Source of the DNA: Protonemura montana
Taxonomy: Eukaryota > Arthropoda > Insecta > Plecoptera > Nemouridae
Length of the DNA stretch: 64,000 bases
Reading direction: 5' to 3'
Assembly: GCA_947568835.1 (NCBI GenBank)
Contig: CANOQG010000019.1
Span: 1-64,000 of the forward strand
Positions within the stretch are counted from its first letter, which is position 1. Every line of letters begins with the position of its first letter. The notes beneath the pieces are model-generated. The model ran no database searches and was not told the origin of the DNA. It saw nothing but the letters and a program-made list of their open reading frames with translations. Positions 33,691-45,951 of the stretch are shown piece after piece. The position numbers and the translations under genes were made by a program.

Positions 33691-35628
33691 CAGGGACCCG
33701 AACCGGAACCGAAACTGGAACCGGAACCCGAAAAAACCCGTATTTTCTTGGAACCGAAACCGGAACCAGAACCGTTATTATTAATTTCCAAGAACCGGAA
33801 CCCTTATTAAATCATGGGTTCTTTTCGGTTCCTTAAAGGTTCCATACAGGTTCCGAAGTTATATTGAGATTTAAGAAATTCAGATTAAAATTATTTGCTT
33901 ATTATGTTTACAACTTTTTTGTTTTTAATTTTTCCACTCGAAAAAAAAATGTTTCACTGGTTTGTTCCGAAAACATCCATTGACTCATCTTGTATCCACG
34001 ATTTTGTTTGGGGAAAACACAAGGCATTTTAAACAACATATATGTCTTATGTATCTATAGCAACATTTTTAGGTACTATACTATTTACATTTACACTACA
34101 ATTTTTCATTGTCTCTACCTTAAACAATAAAAAATCTTTTACAGTAGAAAAACATTTTTCAAGTAGAAAATTCTTGAGCACAATTTTGAATTTCTTGTCC
34201 TTTTTGATTTGAAGATCCGCCGGCAATGCCCTCTAAAGCTCACAACCCGCATAGGTGGGCCCCCTTTTATAATTTTGAAAAGCTGGTTTATCCAGTTTAT
34301 AGTTAATTTTATGTCTAGTGTTAAATAACCCTTTGCCTGTCCCCATCAGAGTCTAACCGTAAATCCATTTCTTTACATTTTTTACTTGAAAGCCTCAAAC
34401 AAACTAACCCCTTGTCGTGCATGCTTTATCTTATAGAGATGGACTAGCCTGCCTTTTTTACTCCGTACATAGTAGTACACTGTAACTCTACTGGTGCAGA
34501 GAAATTGAATCAAACAAATTATTACGACTTCGTTACACCCCTATGTTTTATGCAACTGGCTTCGTGTGCTTTGAAACCCACATTCAATTCCACCCTTTCT
34601 GGAAGCCACCAGACTCGAGTGCTTTGGTCAAATTGGGTAACAGAACGGTGAAGAGAGAAGTTAGCACTAAATTTCTTGGACTAACGCTATCTGAAACTCT
34701 TAGTTGGGAACCCCATATCAAAATTATTAGCTCAGCGCTAGGGACTGCAATATTTATGATAACCATTGTAAAAAGGGTCGCTGGCTCTCACGCAGCTCTG
34801 CTGGTGTATTATTCGCAAATCTATTCCAGACTAAGCTATGGCATTTTATTTTGGGGTTGTGATCCGCTAACGAGAAGAGTTCTCATTCTTCAGAAAAGGG
34901 CCGTACGGAAATTGGCTGGAGTTCCCCGACGCCACCCATGTCGAGATCTTTTTATAAAACTGAAGATTTTAACTGTAATCAATATATACATTTTAGAAGC
35001 AGCTCTCTTTGTAAATAACAATCGAGTTCTTTTCCCTCTAGTCTCACAAAGACACAACTACTTTACACGATCAGAAAATAAAATATTTTTACCTACTACG
35101 AACCTTAGTTTTTCCGAAAAAAACCCTAAATACATGTGTTCTTTAATTTTTAATAAACTATCTTAATGTACGCCAAGGGGGTCAACTTCAAATAACTTTA
35201 AAAGTATTGTTATGTCATTTTTACTTAATCACCCATTTTATACCATTAGAGAATTTCTTGAGCTCTAAATTTATAATTGATATTTGATTTACATATATTT
35301 TATACCTTACTATTTTATACTTTTTTGACATGTTCCATACTATATTGTATAGTGTTACGGAATAAAGAATATGAATATGAATATGAAACCCAATGTGAGG
35401 AAAAAGACCTGTCCCTGGCAGATGGAAAAACAAAACTAAGTGTCACTAAAAACCACTAAAACTTGAACCTGTACAACAGCAAAATTTAAAAAAATAACGC
35501 TTTATTTATCAAGTGGAACCAGAACCTTTTTAAACTTAAAGCCGGAATCAGAACCCTTATTTGAGAAAATTAGGAACCGGAACCGGAACCGGAACCAGAA
35601 CCTTTAATCATTTCGGTTCGGGTCCCTG
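33691..35628. mobile_element. hAT-like nonautonomous element
   Basis: The two ends are 15-bp perfect inverted repeats, CAGGGACCCGAACCG. Eight bases on each side (GTTGTAAC at 33683-33690, GTTGCAGC at 35629-35636) agree at six positions and fit the 8-bp target duplication of hAT elements. Next to both ends lie irregular GGAACC/GGTTCC repeats (33700-33830 and 35510-35600). No transposase is seen; a LINE fragment occupies about 34540-35390. Confidence 0.72.
34543..35166 (+). pseudogene. LINE C-terminal fragment nested in the hAT-like element
   Basis: One frame encodes the reverse transcriptase tail of a jockey/CR1-like LINE: STKFLGLTLSETLSWEPHIK, LVYYSQIYSRLSYGILFWG, ILQKRAVRKLAGVPRRHPCR and LFIKLKILTVINIYILEAAL. 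The catalytic core is absent, as in a 5'-truncated copy, and this part of the frame is intact. Sequence continues to about 35390 with a short tail of GAATAT repeats. The family differs from the ATT-tailed copies. The 5' boundary near 34540 is approximate. Confidence 0.8.
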
Positions 35629-37635
35629 GTTGCAGCTGCTTGTTTGCGAACGCAACACACTGAAATCCAGCAAAGCTGAGTATACTCTCGAAAATGCGAT
35701 TTTCCCCTGTCGATCATATGCAATCGGCTATCCAGAGACCTCTGTGTTTTCAGCTCTGTTCATTTGTATTTGTTATTATATATACATATATTATATATAC
35801 ATTTGATATTATATTAATTTTTCACTAGGTACAGCTATGCAGACGTAGGGATGGAAGGTTTTTGTCCATGCTATTCGATAAGAATTAGCATGTCAAGTCT
35901 CGTCTTTCTGCGTAGTACTGTATGAAGAAAACTCAAGAATAGTAATTGAGATCTGGGTTCGATCTTCGGCATTGCCGAATGTGAGGTCCCAGATGGCATG
36001 GGAATGGGATGGTATAGTAGCTATTAGCAGGTTGCCTTTAATTCAGCTATTGCGGTGCAACAGGACGCCAGTCGCTGGGGCGAATAGTGCGAGGTGGTCG
36101 CGACAATCATTTAAGCGCGCGTTTTTTCGCTCTTCCCTGCAAACGCTCAACGTTTGCTTTCAGTGTTAAATTGGTATTATTTTATGTAAACCCAGTGACT
36201 ATAATCGATGTTGTAATTTCCTTGCGAGAAAAATATGCGTTTTAGTGATGGCAGTTCAGTGTCACGTGGGACAAAGTTTTCATGAAGCAGCCGGTCACGT
36301 GGATGTAAGTAAGTTTACCAGAGTTGACATTAATTTTAGCTTGCATTTCCAAATACATATAAATGTTTACATTTAGGTGGGAACATAAGCCACCGCTATA
36401 TTTCACAAACTAGAAGGTATCGTCGGTATCGTGGCTCAGATGATTTCTTTGCTTACAACGGTAGCTCAGTTATGTTCGGGCGTCAATCGGCATGATTTGT
36501 ACCTTCTAGGCACTACATCTCCGTCAAAAGTTGACGCGCATGGACACATTGTTTTTCTAAACGCTTCTACAATAACGAATCGCTTGCTATTTTCTTAATT
36601 AACCTGTCGGTAGTAATGCAACTTCAGTGCAACGAAGTGGCGGAAAATTTACTATTTTTCATCAACGCCATTTTATCTATAATACGCGAGAATGCCAACT
36701 TAAAATTGTTTTTATTCCCTATCAGTTCACCTACCCTTTTTTTGCTGATTTTGTGAAGTAGGTATTACATTGTCTATTTCCAGGCACAATTTTGCGATTT
36801 CTATCAATTTAGTTGATTTGACGCAACAAATAGCTAACTCTTCCTACAACATGGTACCTATACCGACTGCCTAATTTGATTGCAAGGGTGAACAATTGCA
36901 GCCCAACTTCTTGTGTACTACTACTCTTCTCAAGATTTAAATGTTGTCTGTGTATTACGAAGATAAGGCACACGTATTTGTTCACTATTCATGAAGCACT
37001 ACAACAACGAGATAAAATATATAGATAGTGCTTACAAGAAAATTTCAACCAGAAATCTGTTACGGAAAGTTAAAAATCTTTGTAGTGGTTCCAATATTTT
37101 TGAGTAGTCCACGGCCAGGGATATTTGGCGGGCAAATAACGTTCGCAAAGCCACGGTCCGAATGTTTGCTTAAAATAAATTGCTAGCAAGCCCTTTTTTC
37201 GGTCTCTCTGAGGCATTGTACGAACATTTTACCTATTTTCTCACGGACACCACTTTAAAATGAAAAGGGCAGGAAACAAGTGTTAATCCTCTCTTTCATG
37301 CAGTGCCCACACATTTCATTAAAGGTTGCCAAATACTGGTATTTGGTACATGAGCTTCACTGAATAGAATATTATACACCTGCGACATCGACACAATTGA
37401 AAGGGTAGTTTAACAAAAATATTTTTTTTAAATTTCTATTACGATAGTTGCCGACAATGTAATGCGGATGGGTTTGGGTTTGGTAGAACACACTAAAGCA
37501 TCGATCAAATGCGTCGAAAAGTTGCATAGCGACGATAGGAGCTGCTAAATTAGCGGCAAAGCGTAGCAAAATCCAGGCAATGTAGCAATAGCTTCCGCTT
37601 CGTTTTTGCCTCCTGACGAGCACACGTTTTTCAAA
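35629..37635. other. No recognised gene
   Basis: About 2 kb with only short frames. The plus-strand stretch before 37636 may hold an unrecognised N-terminal part of the P-like transposase, but stops occur in all frames and no THAP motif was found. A minus-strand frame at 37372-37704 overlaps the transposase start and is judged a shadow. Confidence 0.4.
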
Positions 37636-39629
37636 ATGCAATTGCTGCATAAGAAAACGCAGAAATGGACTTCTGCTGAAAAACAGCTCGCTCTCGACAT
37701 GCATTACTAGGGCCCTGGCTTGTATTCCGATTTGAGGGAGAGATTTGGTTTCAATCAGCCGGGCAAGTCTACAATTGAGAGATGGCTCAGTGAGTTGGAC
37801 TTGCAGCCAGGTCTATGCGCATCGCTGATGTCAAAGCTGCGCGAAAAGATGACCCAAATGTCCCCTGTTGAGCGCGAGTGCGTTCTAGTTTTCGACAAAA
37901 TGTCGATGAAGAGAAATATTCCCCACGATATGACTTGATTGAAGGTTTCGAAGATTTTGGTGAATTATGTAGGAAGGCGACCTCTGGATCACATGTTATT
38001 GTGTTTATGATTCGTGGCCGTAATCTTGGTTACAAGATGCCCTTGTCATTTTATGTGGCTGGCACAAATGTGTCTGGGAAAGATATGTTGAAATTAGTGA
38101 AACAAAATATCACGGCCCTATTTGAAGCGGGTGCGGTCGTTCGTGCTTGCACATGTGACCAGGGGCCGAACAACCAATCTCTAATGAACAAGTTGAATCT
38201 GGAGCCTGGCGAACAATTTTTCAAGCACCTAAATGGTCGTAAAATATATGCTCTTTACGACATGCCACATTTGTTCAAAAGCATCGGAAACAATTTGATC
38301 AGCAAAGATTTCTTTGTGGCGCTAGACGGTGTTGTCCAGCAAGTGTCTTGGCGCTATGTGCGAGATGTTTATGTCACAGACCAGGAATCAAACTTTGCTA
38401 GGGACAATGTTAAGTTAAGCACTCGACACATTGCACGTAATAAATTTAACAGAATGTCTGTGAAACTGGCTGTCCAAGAGCTCTCGGGGTCAATGGCAGC
38501 GTTAATACACACGTTGATTGGGACCGGAGAGTTAAAATCGAGAACTGCATCGTCCGCTGCTAAATTCATAGGCTTCCTCAATAATCTCTTTGACGCACTG
38601 AACAGCTCGGTTATGTTGGTTTCGAACCATTATAATTGTGCTATATCTAAGAAAAATCGGATTGCTCGGAACACTTTAGAAAATTCTCCGGAATTCATTG
38701 ATACTTGGGTGGTGTGTAAGCGGACATCGCGGGACAAGGTTTATCCCCCTTGCTTCGTAGAGCTAAGAAATACCATCCGCGCTATCCTTGAATTGTGGAA
38801 TGATTTGAAAGCAGAGGGTTATTATTTCCTCCTCACTGCTCGCTTGAACCAAGATCCTATTGAGTGTTTGTTTTCGATGATTCGAGCTCGTGGTGGATTC
38901 GATCGCAATCCAACGACTCGGCAGTTGATTCGCTTTCATTGCAATGCCGTAGAGTGTCAAAGTCATCGAACACAAATTGTAGGCAAGACAATGATGTCAA
39001 CTTATTGACCATCATGCCGAGTTCAGAGGATACTGTTATCATTCCTGATAACGGAGAGGATTTCCTTGATACTGAGTGTCCAATTGAGATCATCGATCTT
39101 CCTGGCCACGATATAGTTAAGAACTCTGTCGTTGACATTCCGACAATGGACGAGAATCTATCTCGGCTAGAGACTGACGAGTTGATAGACGAGATCGATT
39201 TAACTATGGAGGATTACATGGCCCATCAGTCAGTTTTTGACAAAAATTACAGCTCTCTTTACTTGCCAGGAATTGAATCTGACTGCCGCGTCTCTCGAGG
39301 CAAATGCAATTAGGTACTTTTCTGGCTATGTCGCAAGGATTTGCATCAAAAATTGCAAATGTGATCAATGCCAAATCGACATGAGAGAGAAAATAAATTT
39401 ATTTAAACCAAATCAAGATCTGGAATTTTCCGACGAAATGTTGCTATTTTACAAGACGTACATTAACAAAGACACAGAAGACTTGGGTGGATTATGCCCC
39501 CCGACTGACATGATGACTGACGTTTCAAGACTTGCACTTCAAACCTACGTTAACGTGACGCAACGAACATTTCATGAACCACGACTGATGGAAAGGATAC
39601 TGGACGCAGTGACTCACGAGGTTGAATGA
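37636..39629 (+). pseudogene. P-element/THAP9-like transposase pseudogene
   Basis: Starting at ATG 37636, pieces in order give LHKKTQKWTSAEKQLALDMH, a TAG stop at 37708-37710, then YSDLRERFGFNQPGKSTIER and WLSELDLQPG. The RNase-H-like core follows: VLVFDKMSMK (first Asp), IEGFEDFG, CTCDQGPNN (second Asp), KIYALYDMPHLFKSIGNNLI and RLNQDPIECLFSMIRARGG (C-terminal acidic residues of the P-type site). The frame changes near 37925-37935 and again near 38965; the tail EANAIRYFSGYVARI returns at 39237-39629. The family cuts and pastes P elements, and vertebrate THAP9 is its domesticated relative. No N-terminal THAP domain and no TIRs were found. Stops and frameshifts make it nonfunctional, although the catalytic residues remain. 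Confidence 0.85.
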
Positions 39630-40273
39630 TTTTACCCTGACTGGCTCTCGTGTACCAACTACAGTTGATACAGTACCATCACCGAGTATTAGGGTACCAC
39701 TATAGATAGTGCTAGTAATGTCAGAGAGCGTCCAGCTAGTAAAGTGCAACCCTAGTGTTTTGATGGATATATCTGGAGTACGAGAGCCAGGCTCACTCTC
39801 TTGGATCCCGGCCGCCAGATCAGCAACACACACACCAAGCGTTCCGTCCAGCCAGCATTATTGTATCAAAGAAGAGTAATAAGTAAATGAAGTCTTCACG
39901 AACATTGTGTCTTGCTGCTACCTCATCTTCCCTTCTCCGCCTGACACCCCCGAGTCCCGGCTACACTCGGACGGTCCCTGTCTTTCACATCGACAATTCG
40001 CTTTCCGTCACTTAATTTTAGTGAAAATTAGGAAAGAGTGTGGATGGACATCAAGGAAACTACGCGAGCCAACGCCTCGGGCAAAGACACTTCTTCCCTT
40101 CCGAAAGCCGATCGGGCAAACCAAAAACTTAAAAACGTTCGACACACGTGAGTCCATGTGAGTCTTTCGTGCGTTCATGTCAATGTCCAGCACTTGTAAA
40201 CCTTAATCGGTGTGGGGGCATCGTTCAGAAAAACTAATTCGCAATAATTTGTGACAGCAACTGAAGGGATCGG
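39630..40273. other. No recognised gene
   Basis: Sequence downstream of the P-like pseudogene. It may include the 3' end of that element, but no terminal repeat could be paired. The short frames have no recognised domain. Confidence 0.4.
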
Positions 40274-40845
40274 ATTATTTCTGTTGATAAAATATTTCAT
40301 AAGTCGCAATTTTATAGCATAAAACTCAAAAATAAAACGTTATCCAGAAACCTACCAAAATGTTTCAGATTAAGATTTTTTTTAAACAATTAGTTGCAGA
40401 AAGAAAATACCGCAGTCAAAGATTAAATTCCACTTTTATAGCATACAAGTAAAGAACCCTCCTAAGTAAGATCCTGATGTTTAATATCAGTTCCAAAGAA
40501 GGTGTGGTTCCAAAGAAGGTCCAAAAAGTTGGCAGAAACTTTAACACAGACTGTACGGCTCTTCCTAACCCATATTCTTTTCTCTAAGGCTAAATCACAT
40601 TTCACATAAGTATTGGGAGTATTTTATGATTGTTCGAAAATCCAATTTTCTGAAACGATATTTCTTTACAATTAATTACTAAGCCGGTTCTGTTTTACCT
40701 AAAATTTCGCCATTTCAATGTAGGATGGCAAGTCTACTAAGACCAGCCTCCTATCAACCCACGTTCCCTCCTTGACGTTCACTGGGTTCGCCTACTACCC
40801 ACCCGGCGCAACTGACCGACAAGGCATTTGACCGACTGCGCAACC

Positions 40846-40968
40846 AGATATCTTTATACCAGATATCTTTATACCAGAAACCTTTATACCAGATACCTTT
40901 ATACCAGATACCTTTATACCAGATACCTTTATACCAGATACATTTTACCAGATACCTTTCTACCTAAC
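40846..40968. repeat. 15-bp minisatellite in left arm (about 8 units)
   Basis: The unit ACCAGATACCTTTAT repeats about eight times, with slightly changed units at both edges. The inverted counterpart at about 44990-45095 has roughly seven units. Confidence 0.9.
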
Positions 40969-41010
40969 TTAAGTATTTGTTCTATGGCAGAAGTGAGTAC
41001 TTGACGCTAG

Positions 41011-41341
41011 TAAAGAGCTTTGCAAGTCAAGGCATGCAGTGATTTAAAAGGGTTTCAGATTAATTCAAACAATAACAATGCAAACAACGCAATGCGTGTT
41101 GTGAGTAAGCGCTGGTTTGAACCCTGGAAACATGTTATGCTAGAATATTATCGTATAGTGAATCTGTAAGAACTGAGCCGCGATCAAACCAAATCAAACT
41201 CTGTTATTTGTGGATCAACAATAATCAATGACTGGTCAAGAAAGAATTTTAAAATATCACGTAAACTACACTCATACTTCATGATGGTTTTTAGACTCAT
41301 GTCTACTAAATTTATCCTTAGCACTAGTTTTAAGAAAACTT
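41011..41341. other. No recognised gene
   Basis: Spacer between the left foldback arm and a small MITE-like hairpin. No frame or repeat of note. Confidence 0.4.
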
Positions 41342-41481
41342 TTTGAAACGGGTTTTGAATGCTAAGTAAAGGGCTACTAAATTATCAGGACTGCTCAAAC
41401 CCTTGAAGAAGTAACTAGTAAAGTTACGAAACGTTGGGAAATTTAGTTGCCCTTTACTTAGCATTCAAAACCCATTTCAAA
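41342..41481. mobile_element. MITE-like hairpin element (~140 bp)
   Basis: Inverted arms of about 40 bp with few mismatches: TTTGAAACGGGTTTTGAATG at the left, with the complementary GAATGCTAAGTAAAGGGC part mirrored at the right, enclosing about 55 bases. The size and long arms fit a miniature inverted-repeat element. No target duplication was identified, so the superfamily is unknown. Confidence 0.6.
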
Positions 41482-41506
41482 TTGTTTTTTTTACACTAAT
41501 ACTGAT

Positions 41507-42522
41507 CACTGAAGTTAAGCAACACTGCGCTGGGTCAGGTATTGGATAAGTGACCATCATACACATGACCAGTTCTGTTTGGGAGAGAGGTTGGAGGGAT
41601 GAAAGTTAAGCAACACTACGCTAGGTCAGGTATTGGATGGGTGACCATCAAACACAATATGACCAATTCTGTTCGGGGGAGAGGTTGGAGGGATAAAGGA
41701 TAAGCAACACTGCGCTGGGCCAGGTGTTGGATGGGTGACCATCATACACATGACCAGTTCTGTTCCGAAGAGAGGTTGGAAGGACGAAAGTTGAGCAACA
41801 CTACGCTAGGTCAGGTATTGGATGGGTGACCATCAAACACAATATGACCAGTTCTGTTCGGGGGAGAGGTTGGAGGGATGAAAGTTAAGCAACACTGCGC
41901 TGGGCCAGGTGTTGGATGGATGCCCATCTTACACATGGCCAGTTCTGTACGAGAGAGAGGTTGGAGGGATGAAAGTTAAGTAAAACTGCGCTGGGTCAGG
42001 TATTGGATGGGTAACCACCATACACATGACCAGTTCTGTTCGGGAGAGAGGTTGGAGGGATGATAGTAAAGCTACACTTCGCTGGGTTAGGTATTGGATG
42101 GGTGACCATCATACACATGACCAGTTCGGTTCGGGAGAGAGGTTGGAGGGATGAAAGTTAAGCAACACTGCGCTGGGTCAGGTATTGGATGGGTGACCAT
42201 CATACACATGATCAGTTCTGTTCGGGAGAGAGGTTGAAAGATTTAAGTTAAGCATCACTGCGCTGGGTCATGTATTGGATGGGTGGCCATCCTACACATG
42301 ACAAGTTCTGTTCGGGAGAGAGGTTGGAGGGACGCAAGATAAGCAACACTGTGCTAGGTCAGGTATTGGATGGGTGACCATCATACACATGACAAGTTCT
42401 GTTCGGGAGATAGGTTGGAGGGATGAAAGTTAAGCAACGATGGCTAGGTTAGGTATTGGATGGGTGACCACGGAACGGTTTGGCGAGTTGTATACACTGG
42501 TTCTAGGGAAATCATCGAGGTT
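41507..42522 (+). repeat. 5S-derived array F (about 11 units)
   Basis: Eleven ~91-base units. The first unit starts CTGATCACTGAAGTTAAGCA, one of the longest 5S-like leads in the window: it extends the similarity upstream of the A box. The array ends at the same kind of junction as array C (CCCATCATTCCCGCGGG). Confidence 0.87.
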
Positions 42523-44325
42523 AAGGCCCATCATTCCCGCGGGTAAAATCGTTAAAAATGGGTCTCAAATGGATATATTGTGTTTGTATTATGTTAACGA
42601 CAAGGAAAAATAATTCCCTGAAAATTGGTGAGTTTTCCGGGAAAATTTAAAATCAAATCCTTGGCGCAAATCAGCGCTGCAAAAACACGAGTTAAAGAGT
42701 CCGCGATTTTTACCCAAAATGCCTCCACATAATCATCTCACACAAACAATTTTGGAAGTCGCAGCTTTAAAATTGATTGAGTAATCAATTTTCAAAAACT
42801 CTTCATTGAATCTAAAAAAGTTTCTGGTTTTAAACCGATCGTCAGTTGCACAAAAAATGATCTATTAAACTAATAATAAGGATGTCATGAAGCCTGAAGT
42901 ATGCAGATTTCAAATTTGTGTGCTTTATCACGATCGGACGAACGATGTAGGTACTGGTTTGAGCCAGGTAAACGCTTGCGAGGCGCAACTTTTCGGACAA
43001 GTCGAAGACGTAAAAAATGCATATTGCATACATTCAGGCTGATGTTAGTGCCTGCTAGCTAGTTGTACCAGCTACTTCGAGCGCGACCTTGCAGTCTTTC
43101 ATGAGGCAGGAAAGTCTGCAATTGGTCTTATCGCTGTAATCCTCGGGTGGATTTTTTTAATTCCCTAATGAATGAGCTGAGATTTGTAAACATAGCGCGA
43201 GATTTCAGAGTGTGTAGCAAGTATGATTTGCCTGCCAGACTTCAATTCCACATTATTATTTTGCGAAGGAGCGGGAGTAATTAGACATATATTTCATTCG
43301 GGTTCTCCAATAGTCGCGATTGACTTATTGGCGCTACATATTATTGTAGCTGTACATTATTTCTTCACAGATTGCAACACGGTACGCAAACGTCATTCGA
43401 GGATATAAAATCTTCAAACCATGTTCTGTCTGACGAAAAATTAGCCAATTACCAGAACCGATCAGGAATCTGATATTTCACATTGCAACCATCGATACAC
43501 AATTTATTTCTTATCTAAGTGAGGCACACGTGGGAAAATAATTATAAGTGAAATTTAAAGTGCTCAGCGTAATAATTCTACAAAGAAATGCAGTGTAATT
43601 CTTGGCTTACCAGTGGTGGGCCACCTATAAGAGTCCTCGTCAGTTTGTGCCAACTTTTCGTTCATTGAATACACGATAGTTTACTGTATCTTTGGTAAGA
43701 TTCTGGACATTTTTAAAATGCATCCACCAGAGGCATCTCACGAGGTTTTTTTATTCCTCGGTCAAAATTGACTCTAAAGTTCGTTCAAAAAACGATCATC
43801 AGTCGATGCAGTTACGATAGTAATCACCAAAGAATTGAAATCAAAAGATCAATTGATTTTAAATGTATTAATTTTTATGTCCTCTAAGAATTTTGCTGAG
43901 TATTTTAAAGCCTCGCTTCAAGCGCAGAGCAATGAAAACATGAGTCCTGCGATAAGAAGGCTTAGCGAATAGCGATGACTCATTTGCAAGGATCCGAGAA
44001 ATCATTATTTTACAGCGCGTGAACGCACTTGGCGTTCCACATTTCTTGTGCTAGAAAATCGATTGAAATTGATTTGAAATCTGCATGTTATCACGAACTC
44101 AATGATATGAAGAAAATAATGAAACTCCCGATTTTGTAGGTTTTTTGTTGTTGTTGCATTGGTTAGGGAATTACTTGATAAATAATAATCCTTCGAGTGC
44201 GATAAGCCTGGTAGTGTTTACAACATGATATAATTTGCTCCCTGGCTAGACTGAATTCTAGCAGTGGAATGAGAGGAAAGATAGAAGTGGGCAGAATAGT
44301 TCGACCTTTTCAATACTTCGCAAAC
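42523..44325. repeat. Duplicated block with empty site (matches 10983-11403 and 15635-16970)
   Basis: This copy carries CGGACGAACGATGTAGGTAC near 42944-42963, the uninterrupted equivalent of the two flanks of the 4.2-kb TIR element. About 165 bases at 43616-43785 occur again at 44773-44938. No gene is recognised. Confidence 0.75.
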
Positions 44326-44597
44326 CAGCTGCAAGCAGTGGCCTCGTGTCGGGCATGAAATGAGTTTATATAAAAGAAGTGCACGTACCTTGACTTCAAG
44401 CAGCGTCACGTGGCGGCAATTGTTGACTCCCCTGGATCCTGCGTCCAGCATCCAGCGACCAGCAAAAACGCCTACAAGCAAAAAAAAAAAACAGCATTGG
44501 AATATTTTCACGAATACCGCAGCTGAAAGCTGACACATCTCTGCACATGTTAGCACCAACAAGAACCAATAGCAACATTTCATAGATCATCTCAATC

Positions 44598-44672
44598 AAG
44601 TATCAGCTGATACAGCCAGCTGATCTCGAATAACCTGGATAAAGCATAGGATCCAGTCAGCTGATCTCAAGT
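44598..44672. repeat. 41-bp satellite, short remnant (about 2 units)
   Basis: Roughly two monomers of the 41-base satellite lie here, followed by TCAAGTAAACTAGTACGAAT, the same trailing sequence that ends the large array near 55225. This looks like a collapsed copy of that array's end. Confidence 0.8.
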
Positions 44673-44989
44673 AAACTAGTACGAATCCCAAAATGAAACT
44701 TTCTGTGGGGCTTAAAAGGGCTACGTGACAAAACTTGTGCCTCCCACTTTTTTGCCCCACGAACCGCCACTGTGGGCCACCTATAAGAGTCCTCGTCAGT
44801 TTGTGCCAACTTTTCGTTCTTTGAATACATGATAGTTTACTGTATCTTTGGTAATATTCTGGACATTATTAAAATGCATCCACCAGAGGCATCTCACGAG
44901 GTTTTTTTATTCCTCGGTCAAAATTGACTCTAAAGTTGACTCTAGCGTCAAGTACTTACTTCTACCATAAAGAAAGACTTAGGTTAGGT

Positions 44990-45095
44990 TTAAAGGTATC
45001 TGGTATAAAGGTATCTGGTATAAAGGTATCTGGTATAAAGGTATCTGGTATAAAGGTATCTGGTATAAAGGTATCTGGTATAAAGGTATCTGGTA
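44990..45095. repeat. 15-bp minisatellite in right arm (about 7 units)
   Basis: The unit GGTATAAAGGTATCT repeats about seven times and is the reverse complement of the left-arm unit at 40846-40968. Because 15 is a multiple of three, it can be read as repeated VSGIK, judged a by-product. Confidence 0.9.
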
Positions 45096-45951
45096 TATCG
45101 GCACTGGGGTTTGACAGAAAGCTTAGAGCATGACGGATGGTGGCGGCGCTAGTTGTAGCAAACCGCTGTACGTGCCGCGGAGTTGGAAAAATCCGTAGTG
45201 CATGTGACTTTCGTAAACGCGCTAGTAGCTTAGAGAAAAGAATATGGGTTAGGTAGAGCCTTACAGTCTGTGTTAAAGTTTCTGCCAACTTTTTGGACCT
45301 TCTTTGGAACCACACCATGATCGCAGCAGTCGTTTGGGGTGCTAGCAGCTAGCGATTGCGGGATTTTAGTGGCACTGCCTAGGAACTACATGACTACCTT
45401 ACCGACTCGGCTCAGGCTGTCAGAAAATGCGGTATTTGTGAGCCTGTCGGCGGGATCGCGATTGCCAGGTAGCGAAAAGGGTGTGTTATTTTTAGAAGCG
45501 GGTAGCAACCAATCTGTTCACCAGTTCCACAAAACCACATGCGTGAGACGATACCAAATGTTTACATGGACTCTGTGAATTGAAACAAGGAAATCCATTT
45601 CATCCTTGTCGATGGTTACTTTTAATCTTAAAGGTAGACTCCGGTTAAATCGGTTTTTTTGGGCCGAAGAATTTAGATGGAGATTCAGAAATATAGTTGA
45701 ATAAAAAAAACCCGGCGTTTGTGCGATAAGTGTAGCCCCTGCTAGACGCAAGTAAAGTTTGGTGGGGTGGGAATGCTGACGTCACCGGTTAGTAAGCGAG
45801 TCGACCGTGCGGCTTGAGCGGGCAGGCATTGCTAGCCTAAACAGCATTGAGCGCGCGTGAAATAGTGTGTGGTTTGTTTGTAGTGTGTCTATTGTATTGT
45901 GTAATGACGGTTGTGTTCATATAATTATTTTAGCTTTTTTTGACTTTCAAT

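Noticed and set aside
37372..37704. Minus-strand 110-codon frame
   Set aside because: It is antisense to the start of the P-like transposase and shows no family features.
44924..45318. Repeated VSGIK / PDTFI peptides
   Set aside because: Both are readings of the 15-bp minisatellite in the foldback-like right arm.
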